A stretch of DNA of 64,000 bases from Cryomorphaceae bacterium (GTDB taxonomy: Bacteria; Bacteroidota; Bacteroidia; Flavobacteriales; Schleiferiaceae). Where the stretch lies: the NCBI GenBank assembly GCA_024639785.1, contig JAHEGI010000022.1:1-64000 (forward strand), given 5' to 3'. Positions within the stretch are counted from its first letter, which is position 1. Every line of letters begins with the position of its first letter. The position numbers and the translations under genes are program-made. Under the pieces are notes generated by a model, which made no database searches, was not told the origin of the DNA, and was given only the letters and a program-made list of their open reading frames with translations. Below are positions 34,930 through 44,606 of this stretch, piece by piece.

Positions 34930-36549
34930 TTAGTCGGCCCAGCCTGCATCCACCCAAAGGGGATTTCCGGTGCAGGCACTAGGGAAGGCGATATCTAAGA
35001 TTTTGCACAGCGTTGGCGCAATGTCCTTGATACCGATGCGCTCGTTGTGGCGCGAACGGGGATTGAAGCCGTTGCCCATAAAGACCACAGGGACATGCGT
35101 GTCATAGGCGTAACCTGAGCCGTGGGTGGTACCGTCGTCGCTGTAAGAGAGGTGGCCAGGGTGCAGAGCAAAGTAGACTTGGCCTCCGCGCTTGTCCGTG
35201 CCGTTTCGACGCAACATGGCAAAGGGATCCGGCGAAACCCGAATTTCCTCCATCGTCCATGCCTCCGCGATAGCGGGGTGCTTCAAGAGCGCGTCGCGCG
35301 TTGCTTCCATCCAATCATCCGCCTCGGCATCGCCCAAAAGGGTCATGTCCAAATGCACTTGCTCGTTGCTAAAGTTTAACACGGCTTCCAAAGGAACGCC
35401 CTCGGCGGCAATCAAGCTGCGCAGCTCGGCCTCCAGATCCGCGGGGTACCAGTTGGCCGTCGGCATAGCATCCTCAACCAAGCGGGGGTTTTGGGCCGCA
35501 CCATGGTCCGCCGTGAGTACCACGATGTAGGAACCAGCACCCACCATTTCGTCTAAGCCCTTGAAAAGTTCGCCAAGCTGGGCATCCAAGCGCAGATACA
35601 TGTCCATGGTCTCATGGGAACGAACGCCGGTCGCATGGCCGATGTAGTCCGTGGCGGAAAAGCTAATCCCCAGAACATCCGTGGCCCCCGAGGGATTTTG
35701 GCCCAATTTCTCGGCCTTCACAACGGTTAAAGCGACGTCCACTAATATTTGATTGCCCGCAGGGGTAGCCTTCAATGCTTCTATCCCTCCCGCCTTATAG
35801 AGTGCAGCAAGGTCATAGGGGAAATCCGAAGAAGCCGCTCCCTTGGGCGCGCGCTCGTAGGCGTTGGTATACGTAGTCGGGTAAAGGCTGCGGTCGTGCG
35901 AATAGTCCCAGCTGCCCTTCATGTAGGATTCGGGGCTGTATTTCTTGTTGAAGCGCTGCATCCAAACGGGCAGTTCCTCCATGTAGGCGGTCGACGTGAT
36001 GAATCCAGAGGCGTCCAGCCAAAAGGCACCATCCCCAAAGTGCCCAGCGGCGGTAATGGCCCCACGGTCCTTCAAGGAGAAGCCGTAGACTTTGGAAGCG
36101 CCATCGCTGGCCAGTTCCAATTCATCCGTCCACGTGCTGCTTTTGATATTCTTCGGGCCGCGCTTTCCCTGAGTGGCAGTCGGGTCCAAACCCACCCCAA
36201 CGGCCCACACGTCTGTATCTTCCACACAGTACATGAAGTTGCGAAATTCAGGTTGGTACCAGTCATTGGCGATAATGCCGTGGTAGCGGGGATCCGTACC
36301 TGTGTAGATCGAAGAATGACCAGGACCAGTGTACGTCGGAGCGTAGGTGTAGTGGGCGTTATAAAAGACTTCGCCGTTGGTCAAAAGCGTCGCAAATCCG
36401 CCTTCATAGTGGTCTGCCCAGCGGGTCAAATAGTCTGCCCGCATCTGATCCACGACGATGGAAACGACCAACTTTGGCTTTTGGGCCTGTACGCCAAGAG
36501 CCAGAACGATACCGAACGCGAGGCTCAGTTGCTTTAAAATTCGCTTCAT
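34930..36549 (-). CDS. pafA: PafA-type alkaline phosphatase
   Basis: 539 residues from MKRILKQLSLAF with a signal peptide ending at VQAQ. VVDQMRADYL carries the first metal aspartate, PTYTGPGHSSIYTG holds the nucleophilic threonine, NDWY and SLKDR match the substrate-binding asparagine, lysine and arginine of PafA, and TADHG and THVPVVFMG near the end complete the metal sites. Family members are periplasmic phosphate monoesterases that release phosphate from many organic phosphates. A TAACTTTA element (36555-36562) ends 5 nt before the ATG. Confidence 0.9.
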   Translation of the reverse strand: MKRILKQLSLAFGIVLALGVQAQKPKLVVSIVVDQMRADYLTRWADHYEGGFATLLTNGEVFYNAHYTYAPTYTGPGHSSIYTGTDPRYHGIIANDWYQPEFRNFMYCVEDTDVWAVGVGLDPTATQGKRGPKNIKSSTWTDELELASDGASKVYGFSLKDRGAITAAGHFGDGAFWLDASGFITSTAYMEELPVWMQRFNKKYSPESYMKGSWDYSHDRSLYPTTYTNAYERAPKGAASSDFPYDLAALYKAGGIEALKATPAGNQILVDVALTVVKAEKLGQNPSGATDVLGISFSATDYIGHATGVRSHETMDMYLRLDAQLGELFKGLDEMVGAGSYIVVLTADHGAAQNPRLVEDAMPTANWYPADLEAELRSLIAAEGVPLEAVLNFSNEQVHLDMTLLGDAEADDWMEATRDALLKHPAIAEAWTMEEIRVSPDPFAMLRRNGTDKRGGQVYFALHPGHLSYSDDGTTHGSGYAYDTHVPVVFMGNGFNPRSRHNERIGIKDIAPTLCKILDIAFPSACTGNPLWVDAGWAD

Positions 36550-36559
36550 GCGAGTAAAG

Positions 36560-38533
36560 TTAGGGCGCAATCGCGTCCCAAGCCTGCTGGCAGCTGCTGA
36601 GTTGCGCTGTAGCCTTCTCCCACGTCTCAAAGGCGGCTTCAGAGCTCCTTTGCAAGCCCTCATAGCGATGGTAAAAATCTGGCTCCGAAGACACTTTTTT
36701 AAATTCCACTGGGTTGGCCATCAATTGATCCACGGCATCTAATGCGGCATGCGCGTGTTCAAATGCTTCCTGCGCTTTTTTCTCCTCGCGTTCAGCCTGG
36801 CGTAGATTTTTCTCCGCCTCCTTTACCTCTTCACGGCTTGCCGATTGGGGTGCCTTTGATTTGGCGGCAGCCTCTGCTTTTTGCTGTTTTTTTGCATCTT
36901 GCTGAAGTTCCACCTCGCGCATAGATTGCATTTTACGCTGCTCCAAGAAGTACTCAATACCGCCCAAATATTGTTTGATTTTCCCCTCCTTGAATTCGTA
37001 GGTCAAATTGGCTAGTCCATCGAGAAACTCTCGGTCGTGTGATACCACCACCAAAGTGCCCTCATAAGACTCGAGGGACTGTTTGAGGACATCCTTAGCT
37101 TGCATGTCCAAGTGGTTCGTTGGCTCGTCCAAAATCAATAAGTTGATCGGGTGAAGCATCAACTGACATAGGGCAAGCCGTCCGCGCTCACCCCCAGATA
37201 GGACACTCACCTTTTTCTCTACATCATCCCCTGCGAACATGAAGTTGCCGAGTAGCTTGCGTGCAGATTTCCGCAGCTCCTCTGGAGCTGCTTCCTCAAT
37301 CGTGGCGAGAACCGTTTTGCTTCCATCGAGGGCCTCCGCTTGGTTCTGAGCGTAGTATCCCAATTGCACTTGGTGCCCCCACTCAAGTTTTCCTTCATGT
37401 ACGAGTTTTTCTGCCAAGATTTTAACCAACGTCGATTTTCCTTGGCCGTTTTGACCCACAAACGCTACTTTTTGGCCTCGCACCAGCTCCATATCTAAAC
37501 CACGGAGCACGTGTTTTTCATCGTAGTGCTTGTGAATGCCCTCCATGCGCACCATCACCTTCCCGGAGTGAGGGGCCGGTGGGAATTTGAAGCGCATACT
37601 CCGAGTATCCTCATCATCCACCTCAATGATGTCGACCTTATCTAATTTTTTGATCAAGCTCTGCGCAAAAGAGGCTTTAGACGCTTTGTATCGGAAGCGT
37701 TCGATCAACTGCTCCGTTTGCTTGATTTCTTTTTCTTGGTTGGCTTTGGCTTGTCTTTGCTTTTCGCGGATCTCTGCGCGAAGGCTGAGATACTTGTAAT
37801 ACGGACATGGGAAGTCATAGCTCTTTCCCAAAACGATTTCGATGGTTCGCGTAGTAGCGTTATTCAAGAAAGTTCGGTCGTGCGACACAAGAATCACCGC
37901 TTGTGGACTGTCGCTCAAAAATTGCTCCAACCAGAGAATACTCTCGATGTCCAAGTGGTTCGTAGGCTCGTCCAACAGCAGTAAGTCGTTGTTCTGCATG
38001 AGGATTTTGGCCAGCTCCACGCGCATCTGCCAGCCCCCACTAAAGGTGCTCAATGGCTTTTGAAAGTCCTCCGATTTAAAACCTAAGCCCATCAATACGC
38101 GCTCCATGTCCGCTTGGTAGGTATAGCCACCGTGCAGCATGTATTCCTCTTGGGCATGCGTCAAATCCTCAATCAGCTTCATATAGCTGTCCGATTCATA
38201 ATCCATGCGAGTAGCGAGCTGCTCGTTGTAGTATTCCATGTCGGCCTCGAGCTGCTTGATTTCTTTAAAACTCGAAGCGGCCTCCTCCCACACCGACGTG
38301 CTGGGTTTTGGCGGAATGTCCTGCGTTAAAAATCCAATTTTGAAGCCACTCGGAGTAGAAATCTTCCCCGTATCAGCCGCATAATGGCCGGCAATGAGCT
38401 TTAGTAAGGTCGACTTTCCCGCGCCGTTTCGGCCCACGAGGCCAATTCGTTCTCCCGGATTAACCAGAAAGGAAATGTCTTTGAAAAGGTCTGTGCCGCC
38501 GAAGGCCAGACCCACTTGATGTACACTTAGCAT
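36560..38533 (-). CDS. ABC-F family ATPase (translation-associated, no membrane domain)
   Basis: 657 residues with two ABC ATPase domains in one chain: GRNGAGKSTLLKL/LDEPTNHLD in the first half and GQNGQGKSTLVKI/LSGGERGRLALC/LDEPTNHLD in the second. Between them is the helical P-site tRNA interaction linker rich in Lys and Glu (residues about 240-300), and the C-terminus is a charged coiled coil. ABC-F proteins act on ribosomes, relieving stalling or giving antibiotic resistance; the subtype (Uup-like or other) is not certain. The divergent DUF983 gene lies 83 nt away. Confidence 0.92.
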   Translation of the reverse strand: MLSVHQVGLAFGGTDLFKDISFLVNPGERIGLVGRNGAGKSTLLKLIAGHYAADTGKISTPSGFKIGFLTQDIPPKPSTSVWEEAASSFKEIKQLEADMEYYNEQLATRMDYESDSYMKLIEDLTHAQEEYMLHGGYTYQADMERVLMGLGFKSEDFQKPLSTFSGGWQMRVELAKILMQNNDLLLLDEPTNHLDIESILWLEQFLSDSPQAVILVSHDRTFLNNATTRTIEIVLGKSYDFPCPYYKYLSLRAEIREKQRQAKANQEKEIKQTEQLIERFRYKASKASFAQSLIKKLDKVDIIEVDDEDTRSMRFKFPPAPHSGKVMVRMEGIHKHYDEKHVLRGLDMELVRGQKVAFVGQNGQGKSTLVKILAEKLVHEGKLEWGHQVQLGYYAQNQAEALDGSKTVLATIEEAAPEELRKSARKLLGNFMFAGDDVEKKVSVLSGGERGRLALCQLMLHPINLLILDEPTNHLDMQAKDVLKQSLESYEGTLVVVSHDREFLDGLANLTYEFKEGKIKQYLGGIEYFLEQRKMQSMREVELQQDAKKQQKAEAAAKSKAPQSASREEVKEAEKNLRQAEREEKKAQEAFEHAHAALDAVDQLMANPVEFKKVSSEPDFYHRYEGLQRSSEAAFETWEKATAQLSSCQQAWDAIAP

Positions 38534-38541
38534 TTGGGTGA

Positions 38542-38549
38542 CAAAAGTA
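38542..38549 (-). promoter_or_regulatory. -7 promoter element of the ABC-F gene
   Basis: TACTTTTG on the minus strand, ending 8 nt before the ATG. Confidence 0.6.
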
Positions 38550-38573
38550 ACATTCCCCCGCGAGGCAGCATCC

Positions 38574-38581
38574 TACATTTG
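38574..38581 (+). promoter_or_regulatory. -7 promoter element of the DUF983 gene
   Basis: TACATTTG, a perfect TAnnTTTG, 35 nt before the ATG. Confidence 0.55.
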
Positions 38582-38616
38582 TGAAGAACTTACAGAAGAA
38601 ACCTAATTAGACTAAC

Positions 38617-39003
38617 ATGGTTGGCAAAGGCACAAAGCTTTACTCGATTTTGCATAGCAAATGTCCAAAATGTCAGGAGGGAGATCTTTTCTTAGATCCA
38701 AATCCGTATCATTTGAAGAACATGGACAAAATGCATGTCAATTGCCCGGTTTGTGCCGAACCTTCTGAGCCAGAGCCAAATTTTTACTACGGGGCGATGT
38801 ATGTTTCGTATGCCTACACCGTCGCATTATTTGTAGCGACGTATGTGATTTCTGCGCTGATCATGGGGCTCGCCATGTGGTCAACCATCGGCCTTCTGAC
38901 CGCCCTCTTGGTTATTTTAGGCCCTTATCTATTCCGATTGAGCCGTGTCACGTACTTAAACTTTTTTGTGCGCTACGATAAAGATGCGGCCCCTAAGGCA
39001 TAA
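38617..39003 (+). CDS. DUF983 membrane protein
   Basis: 128 residues. Two CPxC pairs in the N-terminal half (SKCPKCQEG and VNCPVCAEP) could bind zinc, and two membrane helices follow (about residues 58-82 and 88-108). FYYGAMYVSYAY is the family signature. The function of DUF983 is unknown. The 3' end overlaps the convergent oxidoreductase by 11 nt. Confidence 0.88.
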   Translation: MVGKGTKLYSILHSKCPKCQEGDLFLDPNPYHLKNMDKMHVNCPVCAEPSEPEPNFYYGAMYVSYAYTVALFVATYVISALIMGLAMWSTIGLLTALLVILGPYLFRLSRVTYLNFFVRYDKDAAPKA

Positions 39004-39985
39004 GGTCAGCCAGGAGCTTCTGGCTCAAAAGTGGCGATGTCAATGCTCCACGCGACCCGAGCCCATTTAAGAATCCCATTCGGTGATGCTGTGGATGCCA
39101 AGCCCAGCGTGCTTGACGATCTTGCATTGTAGGTCGAATGCCTTTCCATTGATCCAAAACTTCGACCGGCTGATCAAACCATGTGCGAAGCTTTTGAAGG
39201 ATATCTTCTCTTGCCTCTGCGGTCACTGGGCCCTCCAAAGCATCCCAAGCATAGGTAGATCCTGCTTGGTAGCTACCATCTCCTTCCGGCAATAAAAACA
39301 CATTCTTGTGGAGTGCATCCACTATGGGTGCGCCTTCCCATGCAATTCTGAGTCCCTCCCCACGTGTGGCGGCAAAAGGAAGGGGGCCAAAAAAGGCTTG
39401 CGTCCATTTCCCCGGATACCCTTCAGCCAGCAGCAGGGCATCCACCGTGCAGGAGGTATTGAGTTCAAACTGGCCATTCTTCAGGACCTCGATGGATTCA
39501 ACGTTTAACGCTTCAAGGTGATGGTGCTGCGAAAAGAAAGCACGTGACTCAGTTAAATAGCGTGTGACGCGCAATCGTGCACTCCCTCGCACTTCCGCTT
39601 GCTTGTGACCCACAAGTTGGGAATGATGGAGGGGCTTGGCCGGGCCGATGAAGGCATCAAAAGAGGGAGACAAGGCCAATTCATCCCATGTTTTCTCCGC
39701 GGTGATGTCGGGTAGCACCTCATGTATGCTCCCAGGATAGAATAATTCCAACCCCAGCGTCTTTTCTACGAGCGCATAAAAGTCCTGCATGCAAGCGAGA
39801 TGGTCTGCAGCGCCTTGCACTAAACGTTTCCTTTTTAATACCAAAGGGTTAATCAAACCAGCTGCCACCCAGGAGGCACTCAGATGGAGGCCTCGGTCAA
39901 ATAGCCGCACCTCATGGCCAGCCCAATGCGTTTGCCAAGCGAGGGCGGTCCCTGCGAGTCCTTGTCCAATGATTCCTATGGTCAT
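38993..39985 (-). CDS. FAD-dependent oxidoreductase (D-amino acid oxidase/MnmC-like fold)
   Basis: 330 residues. The Rossmann dinucleotide motif GIIGQGLAGTALAWQ stands at residues 4-18, followed by VRLFDRG with the acidic ribose-binding residue position. SASWVAAGLINPLVLKR is conserved in DAO-family members of Bacteroidota. The C-terminal GIRPTMQDRQ ... GLGSRGALTSP resembles glycine oxidase and the MnmC oxidase domain. The substrate is unknown. Start at 39985 because the Rossmann motif should be N-terminal; upstream codons fall in the gldN terminator. Confidence 0.82.
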   Translation of the reverse strand: MTIGIIGQGLAGTALAWQTHWAGHEVRLFDRGLHLSASWVAAGLINPLVLKRKRLVQGAADHLACMQDFYALVEKTLGLELFYPGSIHEVLPDITAEKTWDELALSPSFDAFIGPAKPLHHSQLVGHKQAEVRGSARLRVTRYLTESRAFFSQHHHLEALNVESIEVLKNGQFELNTSCTVDALLLAEGYPGKWTQAFFGPLPFAATRGEGLRIAWEGAPIVDALHKNVFLLPEGDGSYQAGSTYAWDALEGPVTAEAREDILQKLRTWFDQPVEVLDQWKGIRPTMQDRQARWAWHPQHHRMGFLNGLGSRGALTSPLLSQKLLADLMP

Positions 39986-39995
39986 GTGGTGAAAT

Positions 39996-40021
39996 AAAAA
40001 AGGCCGCAAATGCGGCCTTTT
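39996..40021 (-). terminator. Intrinsic terminator of the porP-gldKLMN operon
   Basis: AAAAGGCCGCA and TGCGGCCTTTT form a perfect 11-bp stem with a 2-nt loop, and the minus strand continues with further T residues. It lies 17 nt beyond the gldN stop and is symmetrical, so it could also work on the other strand. Confidence 0.88.
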
Positions 40022-40038
40022 GAGTACTATCATTCAGT

Positions 40039-40863
40039 TTAAAACTGCCACAGTGTATGCTCATAATCGCGAAGCTCTTCGCGGAGGCGACGAGACTCGA
40101 GCAACTGCTCCATTGGGCGGTTTTGCTTGTAATCTTTGATCATACGATCATAGACGTTGTCTTCCTTATACACTACGGAGTTGAAGTAGCGCATTTGTAA
40201 AATTTGATCGAAAGTCAAACGACGCGTATTGTTCTCAGGATTGTACGCAATATTCGTAGACAATGCTTGACGTGCGTCTGGGAACCAAATCCAGAAGATG
40301 TTGTAAATCTCAGAGGTTTGAGGGTCCTTCACGACAGGAGAAAGGCCAATGATGCGGCTCTTCATTTCGCCACGTTGCTTGTCGAAGTACCAGTCAGATT
40401 TAATCTCCCAAGCAATGACGTTCGGAGCCTTCAATTCAATTGAGTCTACTGCAAGAATAACGCTGGGATCATCAGGGTCGCGCAGTGTGTCGACACGGAT
40501 AAGAATTTGAGCGACTTCTTGAGGAGTCAAGTACATTTCGAATAAGTCGTCTCGGTATACCTCACGAATGCTGCCTTCCGTCATGATGGCGTCCTTAAGG
40601 ACATCAAACATAGACTTGCGGTCTGGTAAGGGGACTACAGGGTAGTAGAGTGGGTGATTCAACTTCTCCTGAACGTGTATACGCTCCCAATGGCGCGTAG
40701 ACCACATCATGTCGTCCTGACGCAAGAATGGGTAGGGAACAACTCGGGTATTGGCAAAGTGAATGTCGCTACGGGGAATCAAGCCATCGTCCTCTGGGGT
40801 GATGACTTGCCCGAATGCAGCCACAGAAATGGCGAAAGCGACGAGGCTAAGAAACTTTTTCAT
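40039..40863 (-). CDS. gldN: Type IX secretion/gliding motor protein GldN
   Basis: 274 residues with a signal peptide ending near AAFGQ. YLTPQEVAQILIRVDT and IIGLSPVVKDPQTSE are characteristic of GldN/PorN, a periplasmic protein that forms a ring with GldK beneath the outer membrane. It is the last gene of the operon, 2 nt after gldM, and is followed by a strong terminator. Confidence 0.95.
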   Translation of the reverse strand: MKKFLSLVAFAISVAAFGQVITPEDDGLIPRSDIHFANTRVVPYPFLRQDDMMWSTRHWERIHVQEKLNHPLYYPVVPLPDRKSMFDVLKDAIMTEGSIREVYRDDLFEMYLTPQEVAQILIRVDTLRDPDDPSVILAVDSIELKAPNVIAWEIKSDWYFDKQRGEMKSRIIGLSPVVKDPQTSEIYNIFWIWFPDARQALSTNIAYNPENNTRRLTFDQILQMRYFNSVVYKEDNVYDRMIKDYKQNRPMEQLLESRRLREELRDYEHTLWQF

Positions 40864-40865
40864 AA

Positions 40866-42389
40866 TTACTGAACGTCAATTGAGATGATACCCACATTGG
40901 AAACACGTTGGCCCTTAGGCGTAGTGGCTACAATTTTACGGATACTCACAGTGCTACCTGGACGTAGACGTGTGATAAGTTCACGAGCGGTGCTAGGAAT
41001 GGAACTACCTTGAACCTGAATAGGGGGTTGACCATCCATCTTCAATTCAAAAGCAACAACTTTCAGCGGCAAGTCAAATGGGAAGTCTTGGTATTCGGCT
41101 TCCACAGTGGCCTTACTTAAAAGGCTCGCAGACATAATGCCTTCAGACTTCTTGTAAACCATACCAACCGCTTGGGGTAAGCCTTTGATACGGAATTCTT
41201 TCGATCCTGCATTTCGAGTCTTGCCATCGGGCTCCTTAACACGAACGTTGATGACGACTTCTCTACCAGAAATCTTCGTGACATCCGCTGTATAGTTGCC
41301 ATTGCTGCCACTCACACCTGGACCACTAACGATAAGGTCTTTCGGAGCTACACCGGGAACAGAAATCTCAAGTGGATTGTCTACGTTGCGGTATAGCACG
41401 TTCATCTTAGATGGTGAAATAACGACCATAGGAGGAGCTACGGTGTAGACCACGTCATAGGTATAGACGGTCTCACTGCCTGGAAGCTGCATGGTACCCG
41501 TCAATTTCTTTTCTCCAACCCCGGAGGCAGGGAGTTTAAGTTTACCCACGCCGTTTGCAATTTCAGAAGGCGTGATTCCAGCAAACTCAGGATTATTTCC
41601 ACTGTTGTAGGCCGCTAAAAAGACATCAGCTTCGTAGGTGCCGCCCTGGGTAACAAAAGTTCCGTTAGTTGGCATAACCACCGCACGAACACCGTCAAAT
41701 TTGATGGTAGCCGCATCAATCGTCGCATAGAGGTGCTCTACAGATTTAGCTTCCATTCGACGAACACGAGATTGGAGGTCTGTGATGAAAGGAATAAGTC
41801 CGGCAAGAGGTAATTCAGAGAAGGTGGCCATTTCCCAGGTCATCTTCTTGCCTTCTTGTTGGACATCTGAAAAATCAAAAGCTTGATTCAATTCGTTTTT
41901 CAGGTTTTCATCTTCACCGGCTACGGAAAGCAAGTAATCACGATAGATCGTTAACTGGGCTTTGATTTCTTTAGCGGCACCTTGACCTCCGATGCTCTTG
42001 TCGTTCAACAAGTAGTTCTCTGGAATGTCACGGTTATCGGCGCCATTCAGGCGACCGTCCTCTTCTTCGTCAATTCCTCCCGTAAGTTCGATTAAGTCAT
42101 TCCGTGTCTTCTCCAATAGACCGAAAGCAATGCCCGTTTGGTTGCGCACTTCTTTGGCCACTTCCCAAGGTGCTGCAGCACGGGGGTTGTCTTGAAGTTG
42201 CGCTTCAAAAGATCGGTAAATATTCTCCGTACCCTTTGCCACGGTATTCACCGTTTCAGTCATGCCTTTGTCGAGCTTATGAAGAACCAAAAGAATGTCC
42301 TTGGAGACGTTGAGCGCTAGCATCGCGGTCAACACCAAGTACATCATGTTGATCATTTTTTGACGGGGAGACAGATTACCTGAAGCCAT
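40866..42389 (-). CDS. gldM: Type IX secretion/gliding motor protein GldM
   Basis: 507 residues. An N-terminal SPRQKMINMMYLVLTAMLALN segment gives the single membrane helix that passes through the GldL ring. The remainder is periplasmic, a helical domain followed by beta-rich domains (residues about 225-505, including VAPPMVVISPSKMNVLYRNVDNPL). GldL and GldM are the proton-driven rotary motor that powers secretion and gliding. It starts 51 nt after gldL. Confidence 0.96.
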   Translation of the reverse strand: MASGNLSPRQKMINMMYLVLTAMLALNVSKDILLVLHKLDKGMTETVNTVAKGTENIYRSFEAQLQDNPRAAAPWEVAKEVRNQTGIAFGLLEKTRNDLIELTGGIDEEEDGRLNGADNRDIPENYLLNDKSIGGQGAAKEIKAQLTIYRDYLLSVAGEDENLKNELNQAFDFSDVQQEGKKMTWEMATFSELPLAGLIPFITDLQSRVRRMEAKSVEHLYATIDAATIKFDGVRAVVMPTNGTFVTQGGTYEADVFLAAYNSGNNPEFAGITPSEIANGVGKLKLPASGVGEKKLTGTMQLPGSETVYTYDVVYTVAPPMVVISPSKMNVLYRNVDNPLEISVPGVAPKDLIVSGPGVSGSNGNYTADVTKISGREVVINVRVKEPDGKTRNAGSKEFRIKGLPQAVGMVYKKSEGIMSASLLSKATVEAEYQDFPFDLPLKVVAFELKMDGQPPIQVQGSSIPSTARELITRLRPGSTVSIRKIVATTPKGQRVSNVGIISIDVQ

Positions 42390-42440
42390 GGAGGGTAGTT
42401 ATTCGTTGGGAGGGTTGTGATTCAGTAGGTAAGGACTGGT

Positions 42441-43097
42441 TTAAGAGCGATTTCCGCCCATCGCAGCCAACATGTTGCCGTATACTCCATTGAGTTGGCC
42501 CAAGTTGCTCGCAAGCTTAGTCACTTCTTCATTCAAGTTCTCCGAGGTAGCCATGGAGGAGCCAAGCTTCTCCATTAAGTTGTTCTGAACCTCCACTTGG
42601 TTGGTTGTATTCTCAAGTTGCACTGCATACAAGGCATTCAATGCTTCCATGTTCTTAGCGGCCGAATTCAATTGATCTGAGTACGCTGCCGTAGCGCCAG
42701 CGGCATCCACTGCAGAGTTCAAAGAAGCGGCTGTATCGCTCAAGCGACGCATGCCATCACCGAGGCTAGCTAATAATTCTGGGCCAATTTTGGCTTCTTC
42801 CATCATGCGGTCCATCTCCTGAGTCAATGTGCCTTTGCGGCCACCTTTGCCAGAAGCTTCGCCTCCTTCAAATTCAGGGTAAACAAGAGACCAATCATAC
42901 TCTTTGACTGGGGCTTCGAAAGCAGAGATAGCAAAAATGACAGCCTCCGTAGTAAGACCTACGATAAGCATCAAATCGGCGAAAGGCAAGTGCAAAATTT
43001 TGAACAATGCACCCATGATTACGACAGCTGCTCCCAAACCATAAAGTTTGGTCATGAAATTCTTGAAGCGCTTACCGTTTACGTCAATTAAAGCCAT
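42441..43097 (-). CDS. gldL: Type IX secretion/gliding motor protein GldL
   Basis: 218 residues with two N-terminal membrane helices (about 18-34 and 39-58). The second holds a glutamate (residue 51, in GLTTEAVIF) at the place of the proton-carrying glutamate of Flavobacterium GldL, and Lys33 and His36 follow the first helix. The rest is a cytoplasmic coiled-coil region. Spacing to gldK is 45 nt. Confidence 0.96.
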   Translation of the reverse strand: MALIDVNGKRFKNFMTKLYGLGAAVVIMGALFKILHLPFADLMLIVGLTTEAVIFAISAFEAPVKEYDWSLVYPEFEGGEASGKGGRKGTLTQEMDRMMEEAKIGPELLASLGDGMRRLSDTAASLNSAVDAAGATAAYSDQLNSAAKNMEALNALYAVQLENTTNQVEVQNNLMEKLGSSMATSENLNEEVTKLASNLGQLNGVYGNMLAAMGGNRS

Positions 43098-43142
43098 GTG
43101 AGAGAAGGATTAGAGTTGAGAATGAGTGAGGGTTGATGTTTT

Positions 43143-44573
43143 TTAAAAGTCACGTGCATCGCGACCCAAGAAGCTCTGTACCGTGCGGAAGCCGATATAG
43201 GACTTATTTGTGTCTTGATATTCGTAATCGCGCGCTCCAACCTGCATGTATGAAGCAATGTCTTTCCAAGATCCACCGCGAATCACCTTGCGCTTGAGCG
43301 TTTCGGGATCACCGCTTTGGGCATTGTATTTGAAGTCAGGGTTAAAGTCAGCGACATAATAGTAGCTGGCTTCGTCCCAAGCAGTACTTGTCCATTCGGC
43401 TACGTTACCAGCCATACAGTATAAACCATATCCATTGGGTTCGTAGGAAGTTACTTTCACGGGGTGGAAACCACCATCGGCAGTTAGGTTACCGCGTGAA
43501 GGTTTGAAGTTGGCCAAGAAACAGCCCTGGCTGTTGGTTGTGTATGGGCCACCCCATGGGTAGGTCGTCAACTCAAAACCACCGCGTGCTGCGTATTCCC
43601 ACTCTGATTCTGTGGGCAGACGAAACTCGTTTTCTTGGAAATCACGATTGTCCTTTAAGTACTCGTTGCGGTAACGTGTGCGCCAGTTACAAAAGGCCAT
43701 GGCTTGCTTCCAGTTGATGCCAACTACAGGGTAATTGTCATAGGCTGGATGCCAGAAATAGTTATCGTGCATCTGCTCGTTGAACGAGTAGGTAAAGTCG
43801 GCCAACCACACCAACGTGTCGGGGTAGATGTTCACGATTTCGCTTTCAAAGAAGCTAGAGCGATCAGAGATCGCCTTACCATCTTTGATGTAATCCTTGT
43901 AGGAGAAGGTGCGGCCATCGCCATCGGCATCGTTGAAGTCGTATTGGACACGATTAGATTTCTTGGCTGCTTTCTGCTTGTCAATCCAGAAGTACAAGTA
44001 GTTTAATTGACGAGCATCCAACATGCGGCCGCCGAGATAACGCTCTTCGGGCGCGAGGTACATTGATTCGATGACTTCCGTGTATTCGATAGAAGGGTAA
44101 CGGCGGGTATCCCAAACCAATTTGCGGCTCCAATCGAGGTGTGTTTGCATCGAATCGGGATACTCCAAACCAACATACTCCTCGAAGTACGTAGGGTTGT
44201 TCATGTCCGCATAACTGATATAATCGTAATCCTCAACCAACCCTTCGGCCAAGCGATAGCGCAAGATGGAATCGCGCACCCACTGGATGAATTGACGGTA
44301 TTCATTGTTTGTAATCTCCGTTTCATCCATATAGAAAGAAGAAACACTCACCGTTTTGGTTGGAGCGGTTAGTGTGGAGGGGACATCAATGTCAGAGTTA
44401 CCCATATTGAAAGAGCCTTGGGGAACGTAAACCATTCCGTAGGGATCTGATGGGTAAAAATCCGGACGGTTTTGGACGCCGACGAGTTCGCCGTGGTCCG
44501 AACCAGAACACGCCGCCAAAAGGGCGACGCCAGCCAAGGAGGCCAACCGGAAGAAGATGTTTGAGTTCTTCAT
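43143..44573 (-). CDS. gldK: Type IX secretion/gliding lipoprotein GldK
   Basis: 476 residues. The lipobox ALLAAC gives lipidation at Cys22. Most of the protein is an FGE-sulfatase (formylglycine-generating enzyme) fold: YVPQGSFNMG, DETEITNNEYRQF, NWKQAMAFCNWR and RGGSWKD. In GldK/PorK this fold is structural and forms the periplasmic ring with GldN. It lies 33 nt after porP in the usual order. Confidence 0.96.
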   Translation of the reverse strand: MKNSNIFFRLASLAGVALLAACSGSDHGELVGVQNRPDFYPSDPYGMVYVPQGSFNMGNSDIDVPSTLTAPTKTVSVSSFYMDETEITNNEYRQFIQWVRDSILRYRLAEGLVEDYDYISYADMNNPTYFEEYVGLEYPDSMQTHLDWSRKLVWDTRRYPSIEYTEVIESMYLAPEERYLGGRMLDARQLNYLYFWIDKQKAAKKSNRVQYDFNDADGDGRTFSYKDYIKDGKAISDRSSFFESEIVNIYPDTLVWLADFTYSFNEQMHDNYFWHPAYDNYPVVGINWKQAMAFCNWRTRYRNEYLKDNRDFQENEFRLPTESEWEYAARGGFELTTYPWGGPYTTNSQGCFLANFKPSRGNLTADGGFHPVKVTSYEPNGYGLYCMAGNVAEWTSTAWDEASYYYVADFNPDFKYNAQSGDPETLKRKVIRGGSWKDIASYMQVGARDYEYQDTNKSYIGFRTVQSFLGRDARDF

Positions 44574-44606
44574 AGGTACTTGCTTAACGCATATAAGGGT
44601 GCGATA